Notes: a model not told the origin generated them from the letters alone. Numbered from the stretch's first letter, positions 33,933 through 43,263 are shown. The stretch: DNA of 64,000 bases from Lachnospiraceae bacterium (GCA_004556655.1 SFGF01000006.1:1-64000), one strand, 5' to 3'. Made by a program: numbers and translations.

Positions 33933-34340
33933 TTAGAAGAATCGGCGGCATCTGCGGTGGCGGCATCTTCTTCGAAACATCTCATTGAAAAGCAATACTC
34001 CGATCAGATCTCTCAGTCCGTCTCCCCGATCTCTCTCCATCGCTCGGGTGTCTGTTTTACTTTGCTGCTGATCCTCTTTTTCATCTTCTGACAGTATCTC
34101 TCTCTCAATTTTCCGGCAAAGATGTTCCATCATAAATTTATCCGGATATTCATCAAACATCATACTGCCGTCATATTCCATGCGATCGCATTCTCTTTCT
34201 ACCTTTTCCTGAATTCTTGAGGCTCTGCGGGAATAGTAGGACTGCATAAGCTGTAAATCTTTTTCCTGCTCCCGTTCCTGATCAAATGGCATCAAAAACG
34301 GATAGGCCATATAAAATGGAAGCGGTTGTTCAAACTGCAT
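33933..34340 (-). CDS. Small conserved-looking protein with Arg/Cys-rich end
   Basis: 135 residues, no known domain recognised. It has no signal peptide. The middle has ECDRMEYDGSMMFDEYPDKF, a pattern I associate with a clostridial protein of unknown role. The last 15 residues, EMFRRRCRHRRCRRFF, are strongly basic with two Cys, as in some spore-coat or nucleic-acid-binding proteins. ATG at 34340 follows CAGAGG by 7 nt; the first two ATGs of the longer frame precede it. It is divergent from the isochorismatase-family gene. Function not assigned. Confidence 0.6.
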   Translation of the reverse strand: MQFEQPLPFYMAYPFLMPFDQEREQEKDLQLMQSYYSRRASRIQEKVERECDRMEYDGSMMFDEYPDKFMMEHLCRKIEREILSEDEKEDQQQSKTDTRAMERDRGDGLRDLIGVLLFNEMFRRRCRHRRCRRFF

Positions 34341-34442
34341 ACATTTACCTCTGGACATCATTTCATAATACTATATGCATTGTTTTTTCAGATGTGATAT
34401 AATGCGTGTATAAATTCCATGACAGTACAGGAGGATATATCC

Positions 34443-34985
34443 ATGAAAATCAAAAGAGACCAATGTTTAGCACTCATTATTGATGATCAGATTCGTCTGC
34501 TTCCCTCTATCTCCGAGTCCGCTCTGCTGCTTCAAAATACCGGAATTCTGCTACAGGGACTGCGAATTCTTGAAGTGCCTTTGCTGATCACTCAGCAATA
34601 CACAAAAGGTCTGGGCATGTCTGACCCTTCTATTTTCCATTATGCCGGAACAGAACATTATCTGGAGAAACGTTCTTTTAGCTGCTGGGGTGATTCTGAA
34701 ATCCGCAGATTTATACAGAATTCCGGCTGCCGTCAGATCATTCTCACCGGAATCGAAACCCACATCTGTGTTCAGCAGACCGCTCTTGATCTTCTGGAAA
34801 ATGGATACGATGTGATTCTGATTGAAGATTGCGTTTCCTCCCGAAAACCAACGGACAAAGCAACAGCTCTGCGTCGAATGGAAAATGCGGGCGTGACCGT
34901 GACCTCCTATGAATCTCTGCTGTTTGAGTTAATGGAGACTTCATTATATCCAGGTTTTAAGGAAATATCTATTCTTGTCAAATAG
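34443..34985 (+). CDS. Isochorismatase-family cysteine hydrolase
   Basis: 180 residues. The fold of nicotinamidase/isochorismatase enzymes: the acid Asp in ALIIDDQIRL, the Lys in YLEKRSFSCW and the nucleophile Cys in ILTGIETHICVQQTALDLL, so the Asp-Lys-Cys triad is present. Members cut amides or enol ethers; this one resembles uncharacterised YcaC/hydrolase-type members more than PncA, as the PncA metal site is not seen. ATG at 34443 stands behind AGGAGG. The end overlaps the convergent phosphatase gene by 8 bp. Confidence 0.85.
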   Translation: MKIKRDQCLALIIDDQIRLLPSISESALLLQNTGILLQGLRILEVPLLITQQYTKGLGMSDPSIFHYAGTEHYLEKRSFSCWGDSEIRRFIQNSGCRQIILTGIETHICVQQTALDLLENGYDVILIEDCVSSRKPTDKATALRRMENAGVTVTSYESLLFELMETSLYPGFKEISILVK

Positions 34986-35514
34986 GCATCTGATAAGACT
35001 TTAGTTCACAGTTCCCCAGACAAAATTTACCAAACTTATCAATTTCCAGATCCGTAAAATAGGTATGCACCACACGGCTGACGGTCCCATGGCACACCAG
35101 AAGAATTGTCTCCCCAGGATACTTTTGGGGAATTTCATCCAACAGGCTGTAGATACGGTGAGTTACGTCCAGTACGGACTCACCCCCCGGGAAACGGCAG
35201 GTGATATTTCTCTTCTGTTCCTGAAATATCGGATCATCTCTCTGCAGTCCTTCCATTTCTCCAAAACTATGTTCAATCAGTCTTTCCTCAATCTCCATCG
35301 GAACCTGAATATAAGTATTCGCCAAACGCGCCGTCTCTCTGGCTCTCTTCAGTGGAGATACCAACATTTTCGTAATTCCTTTTCCTTTCAATTCCTCTGC
35401 CAGTTCCATCGCCTGCGCTCTTCCCCGTTTAGTAAGCTCCACATCCGGACGTCCGCAAACTTTATTTTCCACATTCCAGGTGGTTTCCCCATGACGTGTA
35501 ATATATAACAACAT
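34978..35514 (-). CDS. Histidine phosphatase family protein (phosphoglycerate mutase-like)
   Basis: 178 residues. Catalytic motif TRHGETTWN at 6-14 (phospho-accepting His8), SPLKRARETA with the second Arg, the acid in HSFGEMEG and the C-terminal VCHGTVSR. Short members of this branch are mostly phosphatases such as CobC, PhoE or GpmB types rather than true mutases. The substrate cannot be determined. It lies downstream of the ATP synthase operon beyond a terminator. Confidence 0.88.
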   Translation of the reverse strand: MLLYITRHGETTWNVENKVCGRPDVELTKRGRAQAMELAEELKGKGITKMLVSPLKRARETARLANTYIQVPMEIEERLIEHSFGEMEGLQRDDPIFQEQKRNITCRFPGGESVLDVTHRIYSLLDEIPQKYPGETILLVCHGTVSRVVHTYFTDLEIDKFGKFCLGNCELKSYQMPI

Positions 35515-35530
35515 TTTATCCCTCTTTCCG

Positions 35531-35574
35531 TAAAAACGGCATCCGCAAATTTTACATCTGCAAATGCCGTTTTA
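35531..35574. terminator. Terminator of the ATP synthase operon
   Basis: TAAAAACGGCATCCGCA and TGCAAATGCCGTTTTA pair around a short AT loop, with A and T tracts outside. It begins directly after the atpC stop on the minus strand. Confidence 0.85.
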
Positions 35575-35576
35575 CT

Positions 35577-35984
35577 TTAACCTTTTACACTCAGACGAAC
35601 AAGTGCTCTCTGAAGTTTTGCCTCCACAATCTTATATTCCTTGTCTGTAAGTCCGCCTTTGGCAAGCATATTTTCAGCTCTTTTCTTAGCTTCCTGTGCC
35701 CTCTCGGCATCGATATCTTCCTGCCATTCCCAGGTAGTTGCCAACAGATGACATGTCCCATCAATCATAGAAAGCATACCGCCGATGCAGGCTGCCTGAC
35801 GTCTTGTACCGTCCTCTGTCACAATGTGTGCTTCTCCCATACCGAGAGCTGTACAGAAATTACAGTGTCCTGCAAGAATTGCCAGATCACCTGTGATACT
35901 TCTGCACACCACGCGCTCCACATCGCCTTCAAAAAGCAATCCGTCCGGTGTTCCGATTCGTAATGGAAAAGTCCTCATAGACAT
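35577..35984 (-). CDS. atpC: ATP synthase epsilon subunit
   Basis: 135 residues, normal length. N-terminal beta sandwich (PLRIGTPDGLLFEGDVERVVC, LAILAGHCNFCTALGMGEAH) and a C-terminal helical hairpin (ERAQEAKKRAENMLAKGGLT). Part of the central stalk and an inhibitor of ATP hydrolysis. Last gene of the atp operon, 6 bp after atpD. Confidence 0.95.
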   Translation of the reverse strand: MSMRTFPLRIGTPDGLLFEGDVERVVCRSITGDLAILAGHCNFCTALGMGEAHIVTEDGTRRQAACIGGMLSMIDGTCHLLATTWEWQEDIDAERAQEAKKRAENMLAKGGLTDKEYKIVEAKLQRALVRLSVKG

Positions 35985-35990
35985 CCTCCT

Positions 35991-37385
35991 TTACATCTTC
36001 TTTGCTTTTTCGAAAACATCATCAATCGTTCCCGCAAACAGGAAACAGCTTTCCGGAATATCATCACACTCACCGTCAAGAATCATCTTGAAACCACGAA
36101 GTGTTTCTTTCAGAGGAACATACTGACCAGGCATACCGGTAAACTGCTCCGCCACAGAGAAACTCTGAGACAAAAAACGCTGTACTTTACGTGCACGGTT
36201 AACAGTCTGTTTATCTTCTTCTGATAACTCATCCATACCCATGATCGCAATGATGTCCTGCAGTTCTTTATAACGCTGAAGTACTTTCTGTACTGCACGG
36301 GCAATTTCATAATGTTCTGTTCCGACCACTTCCGGTGAAAGGATACGACTGGTAGAATCCAACGGATCTACAGCCGGATAAATACCCTGACTGGAAATTT
36401 CACGGGATAATACTGTTGTTGCATCCAAATGGGTAAATGTTGTTGCCGGAGCCGGGTCTGTCAAGTCGTCGGCCGGCACATAAACAGCCTGAACAGAGGT
36501 AATGGAACCTTTCTTCGTAGAAGTAATACGTTCCTGCAGTGCACCCATCTCCGTAGCCAGTGTGGGCTGATAACCTACTGCAGACGGCATACGTCCGAGC
36601 AATGCCGACACCTCTGAACCAGCCTGAGTGAAACGGAAAATATTATCAATAAACAGAAGCACATCCTGATTTTTCACATCACGGAAATATTCCGCCATGG
36701 TAAGTCCTGAAAGACCCACTCGCATACGAGCCCCAGGCGGCTCGTTCATCTGTCCATATACCAGAGCAGTTTTATCGATAACACCGCTCTCCTTCATTTC
36801 ATTGTAAAGATCGTTTCCTTCACGGGTACGCTCTCCTACACCTGTAAATACAGAAAGTCCTCCGTGGGCCGTTGCCACATTATGGATCAGTTCCATGATA
36901 AGAACCGTTTTACCTACTCCGGCTCCTCCAAACAGACCGATTTTACCACCTTTCGCATAAGGACAAATCAAATCTACGACTTTAATTCCTGTTTCAAGAA
37001 TCTCTGTCGCCGGAGTCTGTTCCTCATAACTTGGTGCCGGACGATGAATCGGCCAGTGCTCTTTTGCTTCTGGTGCCGGAAGGTTATCTACCGGATCCCC
37101 AAGAAGATTAAACACACGACCCAGACATTCTTCTCCTACCGGAACTGCGATGGGAGCACCTGTATCCACAGCCTTCACGCCTCGCACCAGACCATCCGTA
37201 GAATTCATGGCAATACAGCGCACCGTATTGTCACCAACCTGCTGAGCGACTTCGGCTGTAAGCTTTGCGCCTTTATTATCAATTTCAATGGCATTCAGAA
37301 GTGCAGGCAGTTCATCATGCGCAAAGCGAATGTCCAAAACAGGACCGATGACCTGCACTACCTCACCAATGTGTTTTTCACTCAT
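35991..37385 (-). CDS. atpD: ATP synthase beta subunit
   Basis: 464 residues. The catalytic F1 subunit: P-loop GGAGVGKT, the catalytic Glu region GERTREGNDLY, Walker B DVLLFIDNIFRFTQAGSEVS and the ALLGRMPSAVGYQPTLATEMG block. ATG at 37385 lies 10 nt behind AGAGGAGA; the longer frame to 37424 crosses that site. Between atpG and atpC in the usual order. Confidence 0.98.
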   Translation of the reverse strand: MSEKHIGEVVQVIGPVLDIRFAHDELPALLNAIEIDNKGAKLTAEVAQQVGDNTVRCIAMNSTDGLVRGVKAVDTGAPIAVPVGEECLGRVFNLLGDPVDNLPAPEAKEHWPIHRPAPSYEEQTPATEILETGIKVVDLICPYAKGGKIGLFGGAGVGKTVLIMELIHNVATAHGGLSVFTGVGERTREGNDLYNEMKESGVIDKTALVYGQMNEPPGARMRVGLSGLTMAEYFRDVKNQDVLLFIDNIFRFTQAGSEVSALLGRMPSAVGYQPTLATEMGALQERITSTKKGSITSVQAVYVPADDLTDPAPATTFTHLDATTVLSREISSQGIYPAVDPLDSTSRILSPEVVGTEHYEIARAVQKVLQRYKELQDIIAIMGMDELSEEDKQTVNRARKVQRFLSQSFSVAEQFTGMPGQYVPLKETLRGFKMILDGECDDIPESCFLFAGTIDDVFEKAKKM

Positions 37386-37447
37386 GTTCTGTGAATCTCC
37401 TCTTAATCTATAATTACGCGGCAATACTGTCTTTCACCGCCTATCGA

Positions 37448-38323
37448 TCAGATGCCTTCCGCACCTCCAACAATCTCTGTGATTTCCTGCGTTATGCTGG
37501 CCTGACGTGCTCTGTTATAATACAGATTCAGCTTCTCGATCATTTCTTCCGCATTGCTTGTAGCAGCCTCCATGGCTGTTCTTCTGGCTGCCAGCTCACT
37601 GGCAAGACTCTCGCATACGGCACCATAGATCAACCCGGCCATATATTCGGGAACAATCGCATCAAAAACCTCTGCACTGTCCGGCTCATACAGAATCAGA
37701 CTTTTCACTTTATTCTGTGTCTCATCTTCTTTGGCTTTCCGGTTCCCTTTTGCGAGTTCCGTGAGCGGAAGTGTTGAAAACACCTCCGGCTGCTGAGACA
37801 GCATGGAAACAAATGTAGTGTAGCACAATTCAATATGACCAAATCTACCTTTTTTAAATTCTGTACATAAAAGATGTGCCATCTCAAAGCAATCCGCAAC
37901 AGAAATGTCTGCAATTTCAGCAAACGCTTCCGTCACGCAGGGAATCCCTTTTCTCTGGAAATATTCGACTGCTTTTTTACCGATGGGCAGAACCGAAAAA
38001 TCTTTTCCTTTACTGTCTGTCTCCAGACATTTAAAAAGATTCGTATTGTATCCACCGGCAAGCCCTCTGTCTCCGGCTATCACCACATAACAATATTTTT
38101 CACTGGAAGCTTCCCTCGCATATACAGAAGAGAAATCTGTATTTTCTTCTGCAATATTCTGCAGAGTATTATAAAGTTCCCGGAAATAAGGACGGCAGGT
38201 TTCCGCCCGTTCTTTTGCTTTACGCAGTTTGGAGGATGCTACAAGTTCCATCGCCTTGGTAATCTGCATGGTGCTCTGCACACTCTTAATACGCAGCTTT
38301 ACCGACTTCATATTTGCAGCCAT
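37448..38323 (-). CDS. atpG: ATP synthase gamma subunit
   Basis: 291 residues. Central-stalk subunit with the N-terminal helix KLRIKSVQSTMQITKAMELVASSKL and C-terminal helix MIEKLNLYYNRARQASITQE that form the rotating coiled coil; the last turns read EIVGGAEGI. The middle Rossmann-like domain contains VIAGDRGLAGGYN. Length and order in the operon are normal. Confidence 0.96.
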   Translation of the reverse strand: MAANMKSVKLRIKSVQSTMQITKAMELVASSKLRKAKERAETCRPYFRELYNTLQNIAEENTDFSSVYAREASSEKYCYVVIAGDRGLAGGYNTNLFKCLETDSKGKDFSVLPIGKKAVEYFQRKGIPCVTEAFAEIADISVADCFEMAHLLCTEFKKGRFGHIELCYTTFVSMLSQQPEVFSTLPLTELAKGNRKAKEDETQNKVKSLILYEPDSAEVFDAIVPEYMAGLIYGAVCESLASELAARRTAMEAATSNAEEMIEKLNLYYNRARQASITQEITEIVGGAEGI

Positions 38324-38341
38324 ATGCTACCTCCTAATCAC

Positions 38342-39871
38342 TTATTTTCCCGCTCTTGTATCCAGAAAATTCTCCGTATACCGGCCGATTGCACTCTTGA
38401 GTTTTTCCTCAGTTTCCGCTTCCAGTTTACCAGTAATACGGATTTCCTGCATCACCTCAGCGCCCTGTGCATCGGTATCCAGATACGTATATAAACCGGA
38501 TTCATATTCTCTGACATCCTCTACTTTAACATCTGACAGAATGCCTTTGGTTACCGCATACAAAATCGCCACCTGCTTTTCCACCGCAATCGGAGCATTC
38601 TGATTCTGTTTCAGCACTTCCACAATACGTGCGCCCTGTTCCAGACGTGCTTTAGTATCCGGATCCAGATCTGATCCGAACTGTGCGAAGCTCTGCAGCT
38701 CGCGGTACTGCGAATAAATCAGTTTCAGAGAACCTGCAACTTTTTTCATTGCTTTAATCTGTGCATTTCCTCCAACTCGAGATACGGAAATACCTGGGTT
38801 TACTGCCGGCATAATACCTGAGTGGAACAACTCTGTCTCCAGGAAAATTTGACCATCTGTGATGGAAATAACATTCGTCGGAATATAGGCAGATACATCA
38901 CCGGCCTGCGTCTCAATAATCGGGAGCGCCGTCAGAGAACCACCGCCATGCTCATCATCCAGTTTCGCTGCACGCTCCAGCAATCTGGAGTGAAGATAGA
39001 ATACATCTCCAGGATACGCCTCACGTCCCGGTGGACGGCGAATCAAAAGAGACAGCGCACGATAAGCCACTGCGTGCTTACTCAGATCATCATAAATGAT
39101 CAATACATGTTTGCCTTTATACATAAAATACTCGCCCATTGCACAGCCGGAATACGGTGCAATGTACTGCAGCGGGCTTGCTTCAGATGCAGTTGCCGCT
39201 ACAACGATCGTGTAATCCATCGCTCCGTTTCTTGTCAGATTTTCTACTAATGTTGCCACAGTAGAACGTTTCTGACCGATTGCCACATAAATACAGATTA
39301 CGTCTTTCCCTTTTTGGTTGATAATTGTATCCACAGCCAGTGTGGTTTTACCCGTCTGACGGTCACCGATAATAAGTTCTCGCTGTCCTCTTCCAATCGG
39401 TACCATTGAGTCAATTGCCTTGATTCCTGTCTGAAGAGGTTCAAATACTGATTTTCTTTCACAGATTCCGGGAGCCGGACTTTCAATCGGACGAAACTCT
39501 TCTGTCACAATCGGTCCTGCTCCATCAATCGGCTGCCCAAGTGAATTCACCACTCGTCCGATCATAGCTTCACCTACCGGTACGGATACTACCTTACCGG
39601 TACGTTTTACGGTCTGACCTTCACCGATCTTCTCATCGGAACCAAATAATACAATGGACACACTGTTTTCTTCCAGGTTCTGCGCCATACCAAAACTTCC
39701 ATCTTCGAACTCCAGCAGTTCTCCTGCCATACAGTTCACAAGCCCACTGGCTCTGGCAATTCCGTCACCTACCATCAAAACTGTACCTGTCTCATTCTGC
39801 TGAATCGTATTTTCATAATATTTGATCTGACTGCGGATGACCTTGGATATTTCTTCAGGTTTTAATTGCAT
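38342..39871 (-). CDS. atpA: ATP synthase alpha subunit
   Basis: 509 residues. Non-catalytic nucleotide-binding F1 subunit: P-loop GDRQTGKTTLAVD near residue 170, the arginine-finger region GISVSRVGGNAQIKAMKKVA and VLIIYDDLSKHAVAYRALSLL. The N-terminus (KPEEISKVIRSQIKYYE) binds the delta subunit. The sequence is complete. Confidence 0.98.
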   Translation of the reverse strand: MQLKPEEISKVIRSQIKYYENTIQQNETGTVLMVGDGIARASGLVNCMAGELLEFEDGSFGMAQNLEENSVSIVLFGSDEKIGEGQTVKRTGKVVSVPVGEAMIGRVVNSLGQPIDGAGPIVTEEFRPIESPAPGICERKSVFEPLQTGIKAIDSMVPIGRGQRELIIGDRQTGKTTLAVDTIINQKGKDVICIYVAIGQKRSTVATLVENLTRNGAMDYTIVVAATASEASPLQYIAPYSGCAMGEYFMYKGKHVLIIYDDLSKHAVAYRALSLLIRRPPGREAYPGDVFYLHSRLLERAAKLDDEHGGGSLTALPIIETQAGDVSAYIPTNVISITDGQIFLETELFHSGIMPAVNPGISVSRVGGNAQIKAMKKVAGSLKLIYSQYRELQSFAQFGSDLDPDTKARLEQGARIVEVLKQNQNAPIAVEKQVAILYAVTKGILSDVKVEDVREYESGLYTYLDTDAQGAEVMQEIRITGKLEAETEEKLKSAIGRYTENFLDTRAGK

Positions 39872-39888
39872 AGTTCCATTCCCATCCT

Positions 39889-40428
39889 TTAAACAATTAT
39901 TTCATTCAGTTTTCTGGAAATACTTGCCAGACGACCCTGCACCGTTCCATCCAGCTGTTTTCCTTCCAATTCCACTCGAAGACCTGCCACTACAGAAGGA
40001 TCCACTTTTATGATCATGGAAATCTTCTTTCCGCTGATTTTTTCCAGTTTTTTCTCCAGTGCTTTTTGCTGCTCTTCATCCAGAGCTACAGCACTTGTAA
40101 CAACTGCTTCCGCAATGTTATGGTCCGCGTTGTAACGCCGTGTAAACTCCTCGCAGCATCCTGCATATTCCATCAGAATATTCCGTTCACACAGCAATTT
40201 TATAAAATTCACCAAATATCGCTCTGCCTGGGCACCAAACGCTTCCTCAACCAGCTTCGTCCGCTCTTCCTTCGGAATCGATGGCTCCATCAGGAGCTTC
40301 ACATACTCCGGATTCTCACGAAAAAGCTTCCGGATCATCTGCATCTGTTCCAGAATAATGCCCGTGAGCTGTTCTTCGGCAGCCAGTTCATACATGCTGC
40401 CGCCATATAATCTGGCAGTCTGCGTCAT
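39889..40428 (-). CDS. atpH: ATP synthase delta subunit
   Basis: 179 residues. Peripheral-stalk connector between F1 alpha and the b subunit. N-terminal helical bundle (ARLYGGSMYELAAEEQL) and C-terminal DPSVVAGLRVELEGKQLDGT, the family signature. Its start overlaps the atpF stop by 4 bp. Confidence 0.94.
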   Translation of the reverse strand: MTQTARLYGGSMYELAAEEQLTGIILEQMQMIRKLFRENPEYVKLLMEPSIPKEERTKLVEEAFGAQAERYLVNFIKLLCERNILMEYAGCCEEFTRRYNADHNIAEAVVTSAVALDEEQQKALEKKLEKISGKKISMIIKVDPSVVAGLRVELEGKQLDGTVQGRLASISRKLNEIIV

Positions 40429-40928
40429 GATGCCTCACCTACATTCGATATAAATTCGTCAATCAGTTTCTTGTGGTCTTCTTCACAGATTTCGCGTTCA
40501 ATTACCTTACCGGCAATCTCCATTGCCATACCACCGATCTCATCTTTGATTTCGTTTACCGCTTTTCTCTTCTCCTGAGCAATATCATTTTCAGCTTTTG
40601 CCTTAAGTGCTGCCGCCTGTGTGGAAGCCTCTTTCAGCATCACTTCACTCTGAAGAGCAGCTGTTTTCTGCGCTGTTACCAGAATTTCATTGGCTTTGTT
40701 CCTTGCTTCCAGCATATTCTGCTCATATTCTGTTTTAATGGCATTTGCCTCATCCTTTGCCTTGACGGCATCCTGTATCTCGGCATCTGCCATAGCCCTG
40801 CGTTTTTCCAGCATTTCATTGATCGGTTTAAACAGAAAACGCTTGATGAGATAAACCTGGATAAACAGGTTGCAGATCTGCGCTATGAAAGTCCACGGCA
40901 CAATTCCTACCAATTCCTGTACCTGCAT
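40425..40928 (-). CDS. atpF: ATP synthase b subunit
   Basis: 167 residues. One N-terminal membrane helix (about 10-33, WTFIAQICNLFIQVYLIKRF) followed by an uninterrupted long helix rich in Ala, Glu and Lys, which dimerises as the outer stalk. A single b gene is present, without a b' copy. Order between c and delta genes is standard. Confidence 0.95.
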   Translation of the reverse strand: MQVQELVGIVPWTFIAQICNLFIQVYLIKRFLFKPINEMLEKRRAMADAEIQDAVKAKDEANAIKTEYEQNMLEARNKANEILVTAQKTAALQSEVMLKEASTQAAALKAKAENDIAQEKRKAVNEIKDEIGGMAMEIAGKVIEREICEEDHKKLIDEFISNVGEAS

Positions 40929-41017
40929 GTTTATAACCTCCTGTTTTCACATCTTTGCACTTTTCAGGCATTCGCCAATCACCCGAAAACTGCATGTTTC
41001 ATTTCTCTGCAGCTTTA

Positions 41018-41296
41018 TCAGCCCAGGAACTTCATAAACATACCAGGTGCCACGAAAATCAGCAGCAGACCTGTTACAAAACCGTAAATACCGGTAGTCT
41101 CTGCAATCGCACAACCAAGAAGCATAGTAGAAGTTACTTCACCTTTACACTCCGGCTGACGGCCGATCGCTTCCAGTGCCTTTGCCACCGCATTACCTTC
41201 ACCAATACCAGGGCCGATACCGGCGATCAGAGAACAGCCAGCTCCAATAGCACATCCTGCCAGTGCAATACCTTTTGCAAGTAATTGAAATTCCAT
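41018..41296 (-). CDS. atpE: ATP synthase c subunit with two membrane carboxylates
   Basis: 92 residues, two membrane helices joined by the polar loop RQPE (46-49). The ion-binding site in helix 2 reads AIAETTGIYG: Glu66, Thr67, Thr68 and Tyr71, the arrangement of sodium-binding c-rings. In helix 1 the position that is Gln32 in Ilyobacter tartaricus is Glu33 here (GPGIGEGNA). The Glu/Glu pair matches the two-carboxylate motif described for the sodium-driven Fusobacterium nucleatum ring. Sodium coupling is therefore likely but inferred. Confidence 0.94.
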   Translation of the reverse strand: MEFQLLAKGIALAGCAIGAGCSLIAGIGPGIGEGNAVAKALEAIGRQPECKGEVTSTMLLGCAIAETTGIYGFVTGLLLIFVAPGMFMKFLG

Positions 41297-41342
41297 AATG
41301 TAATCCTCCTATTATTCATATGATTTTAAATTAATACTTTTC

Positions 41343-42104
41343 TCATCCTTCTTCTGCTGCATTCGCAATATACATAACCGTCAGCATGCAGAAAATAAAT
41401 GCCTGCATTACACCTGAAAACCAGTCAAAGTAAACAGATAAAATTGCAGGAATACCGACATCAAGAACCGGTATCTGTGACAGCACATCTCCTACGATAC
41501 CGGGAATCAATCCCAGAAGCGCAGAACTTGCAACTGCCAGTGCACTGTAAAGCAGTGCGTTGATGACCACACCTGAAAGAATATTACCGAAATGACGGCA
41601 GGCCATGCTGACTGGTGTAGCCAGCTCCGAAAGAATATTGAACGGTGTCATAACTGCGATCGGTGTAGTAAATCCTTTCAGATAGCCGCCAACTCCACTG
41701 GTTTTAATTTTCTGAGATGTGATCATAATGAATACAACCACCGCCCACGCAGCCTCTGTTGAAAGATCTGCCGTAGGACTCCTCAGTCCGATCAGACTAA
41801 TCAGATTCGACACAACGCTCGTAACAAACAGTGCCGACACAAAAGGAATCAGATACCGAAACTTCTCTCCCATATTGCCAATTACAAAATGATTGGCTTT
41901 TTCCACGAGAAGCTCGGCAACTGCCTGCCTTTTTGAAATATTCTCCACTTTCAGGTCATGAGTCAGCCAGATACAAAGTCCCGTAATCAGCAGCATAACA
42001 ATCCAGCTTACAACAATTGTTTCACTGATCTGCAGTTCTCCCAGTATCGGCAGATCAATTGGTACCGTAAACAGGACCTTTGCTCCGGAAATATCTAACT
42101 CCAT
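41343..42104 (-). CDS. atpB: ATP synthase a subunit
   Basis: 253 residues, about five or six membrane helices. The essential stator Arg is Arg170 in SMACRHFGNILSG, facing the c-ring. FRYLIPFVSALFVTSVVSNL is the family's conserved mid-helix, with TTPIAVMTPFNILSELATPV before the key Arg. Forms the ion half-channels next to the c subunit. Confidence 0.95.
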   Translation of the reverse strand: MELDISGAKVLFTVPIDLPILGELQISETIVVSWIVMLLITGLCIWLTHDLKVENISKRQAVAELLVEKANHFVIGNMGEKFRYLIPFVSALFVTSVVSNLISLIGLRSPTADLSTEAAWAVVVFIMITSQKIKTSGVGGYLKGFTTPIAVMTPFNILSELATPVSMACRHFGNILSGVVINALLYSALAVASSALLGLIPGIVGDVLSQIPVLDVGIPAILSVYFDWFSGVMQAFIFCMLTVMYIANAAEEG

Positions 42105-42176
42105 CTATATCTCCACCTCCTATCTGGCTGTATTTCCTCTCTCCGCTGTAATTATTCAGCCTGTTTTAATTACCTT

Positions 42177-42590
42177 CTATTTTTTCATGATACCCATAAT
42201 TTTGATACCAAGACTTGGGAAAAGAAGAGGAAGAATTCCCGCAACGAACCAGAAACAGGGCGCCACAATTGCCACGATCACCCATAAAATCTGGAGCATC
42301 ATTCTCTGTGAGTAACTGGATTTCATTGTCATCCTGGCAGCACTTTCATGCTCAGACGAAGCTACTTTCTGAACCGTAAGCCCCATAAGGAAAAAATTCA
42401 GTACAGCTATGATTCCTCCTCCGATTCCTCCCAGAATCACCGTGTAATTGAACGGAACTTTCTCCGGTAATACCAGATGAAGGACTCCGATAACAATCCA
42501 CATCAGGATGACACCCGTCACCGTACTGACCGCCACTCGTTTTGTTTCTTTTTTCACCGCTGGTTGAACATTGTCCATAAAATTGCTCAT
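42177..42590 (-). CDS. atpI: ATP synthase subunit I (AtpI-like)
   Basis: 137 residues, four membrane helices (about 24-45, 52-75, 98-120, 118-135). Proteins at this place help c-ring assembly. ATG at 42590 is preceded by CGGAGGAAATT; the frame starting at 42623 includes that site. Precedes atpB in the operon. Sequence is weakly conserved in the family, so position in the operon is the main evidence. Confidence 0.82.
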   Translation of the reverse strand: MSNFMDNVQPAVKKETKRVAVSTVTGVILMWIVIGVLHLVLPEKVPFNYTVILGGIGGGIIAVLNFFLMGLTVQKVASSEHESAARMTMKSSYSQRMMLQILWVIVAIVAPCFWFVAGILPLLFPSLGIKIMGIMKK

Positions 42591-42665
42591 AATTTCCTCC
42601 GTTCGCACATATTCTGCGTACATTTCCAGACTTTCATTCCAACTTCATTATAAAAGTTACCCCGG

Positions 42666-42929
42666 TCACATATGCCTGTTAAATGATACTTTTTCCTTTT
42701 TCTTTTCTTTTTTTTCACGTTTTGTCACGGAAAGGTATAACTTGTACGCTACCATAAACGAACCGCCCAGTCCGAAAAAAAATCCGGGGATGAAAACCCA
42801 TCCGCCCACTCCCGTATACTCTGACAGCCACCAGCAAACACCCAGACATAATAAAAGCGGGGTAACAAATGAAAGTCCGAACTGCGTGAATGCAGTGATA
42901 TACTTTATAATATCCATCCATTTCTTCAT
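42666..42929 (-). CDS. AtpZ/AtpI-family membrane protein
   Basis: 87 residues with two membrane helices (about 15-37 and 43-66: FGLSFVTPLLLCLGVCWWLS, WVFIPGFFFGLGGSFMVAYK) and a very basic tail KREKKEKKKEK. This is the layout of AtpZ (PF09527), a small accessory protein encoded before atpI. First gene of the atp operon; some AtpZ/AtpI proteins form a cation channel, which has not been tested here. Confidence 0.82.
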   Translation of the reverse strand: MKKWMDIIKYITAFTQFGLSFVTPLLLCLGVCWWLSEYTGVGGWVFIPGFFFGLGGSFMVAYKLYLSVTKREKKEKKKEKVSFNRHM

Positions 42930-43263
42930 TGTATCCGCTCCTTTATACCTTTGGTATTATTTGTCATTTTACCAATGAAACACTATCAGATATATAGATT
43001 TTATCACAAAGTCACTAATCGCTCAACGATTTCCGTTTAATCTTTTAAAAGATTTTACAATTTCCAAATTATATTTTTATTTTCTTCATAATTTATTTTA
43101 TTAATTTTGGACATTATTATCAGTTTGTCTAAAAAGTTTCTTTTTATACTTTAGATTTCTATGAGAAATAGAATATCACGAGGTCAAAAAAAGTGTCCCA
43201 CATACCAATATCAGGCACTCTTCACCCAATGATATTCGTATGTAGAACACATTTTTTATGGAT
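42930..43263. other. Spacer upstream of the ATP synthase operon
   Basis: No gene. The atp promoter should lie at about 42935-43010 but only weak candidates are seen. The left-facing end holds the terminator 43186-43258 of the binding-protein gene. Confidence 0.6.
43186..43258. terminator. Long hairpin terminator after the binding-protein gene
   Basis: AAAAAAAGTGTCCCACATAC with CAATATCA (43186-43213) pairs with TGATATTCGTATGTAGAACA and CATTTTTT (43230-43258), with three mismatches. It lies 6 bp beyond the minus-strand stop at 43264. Confidence 0.8.
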
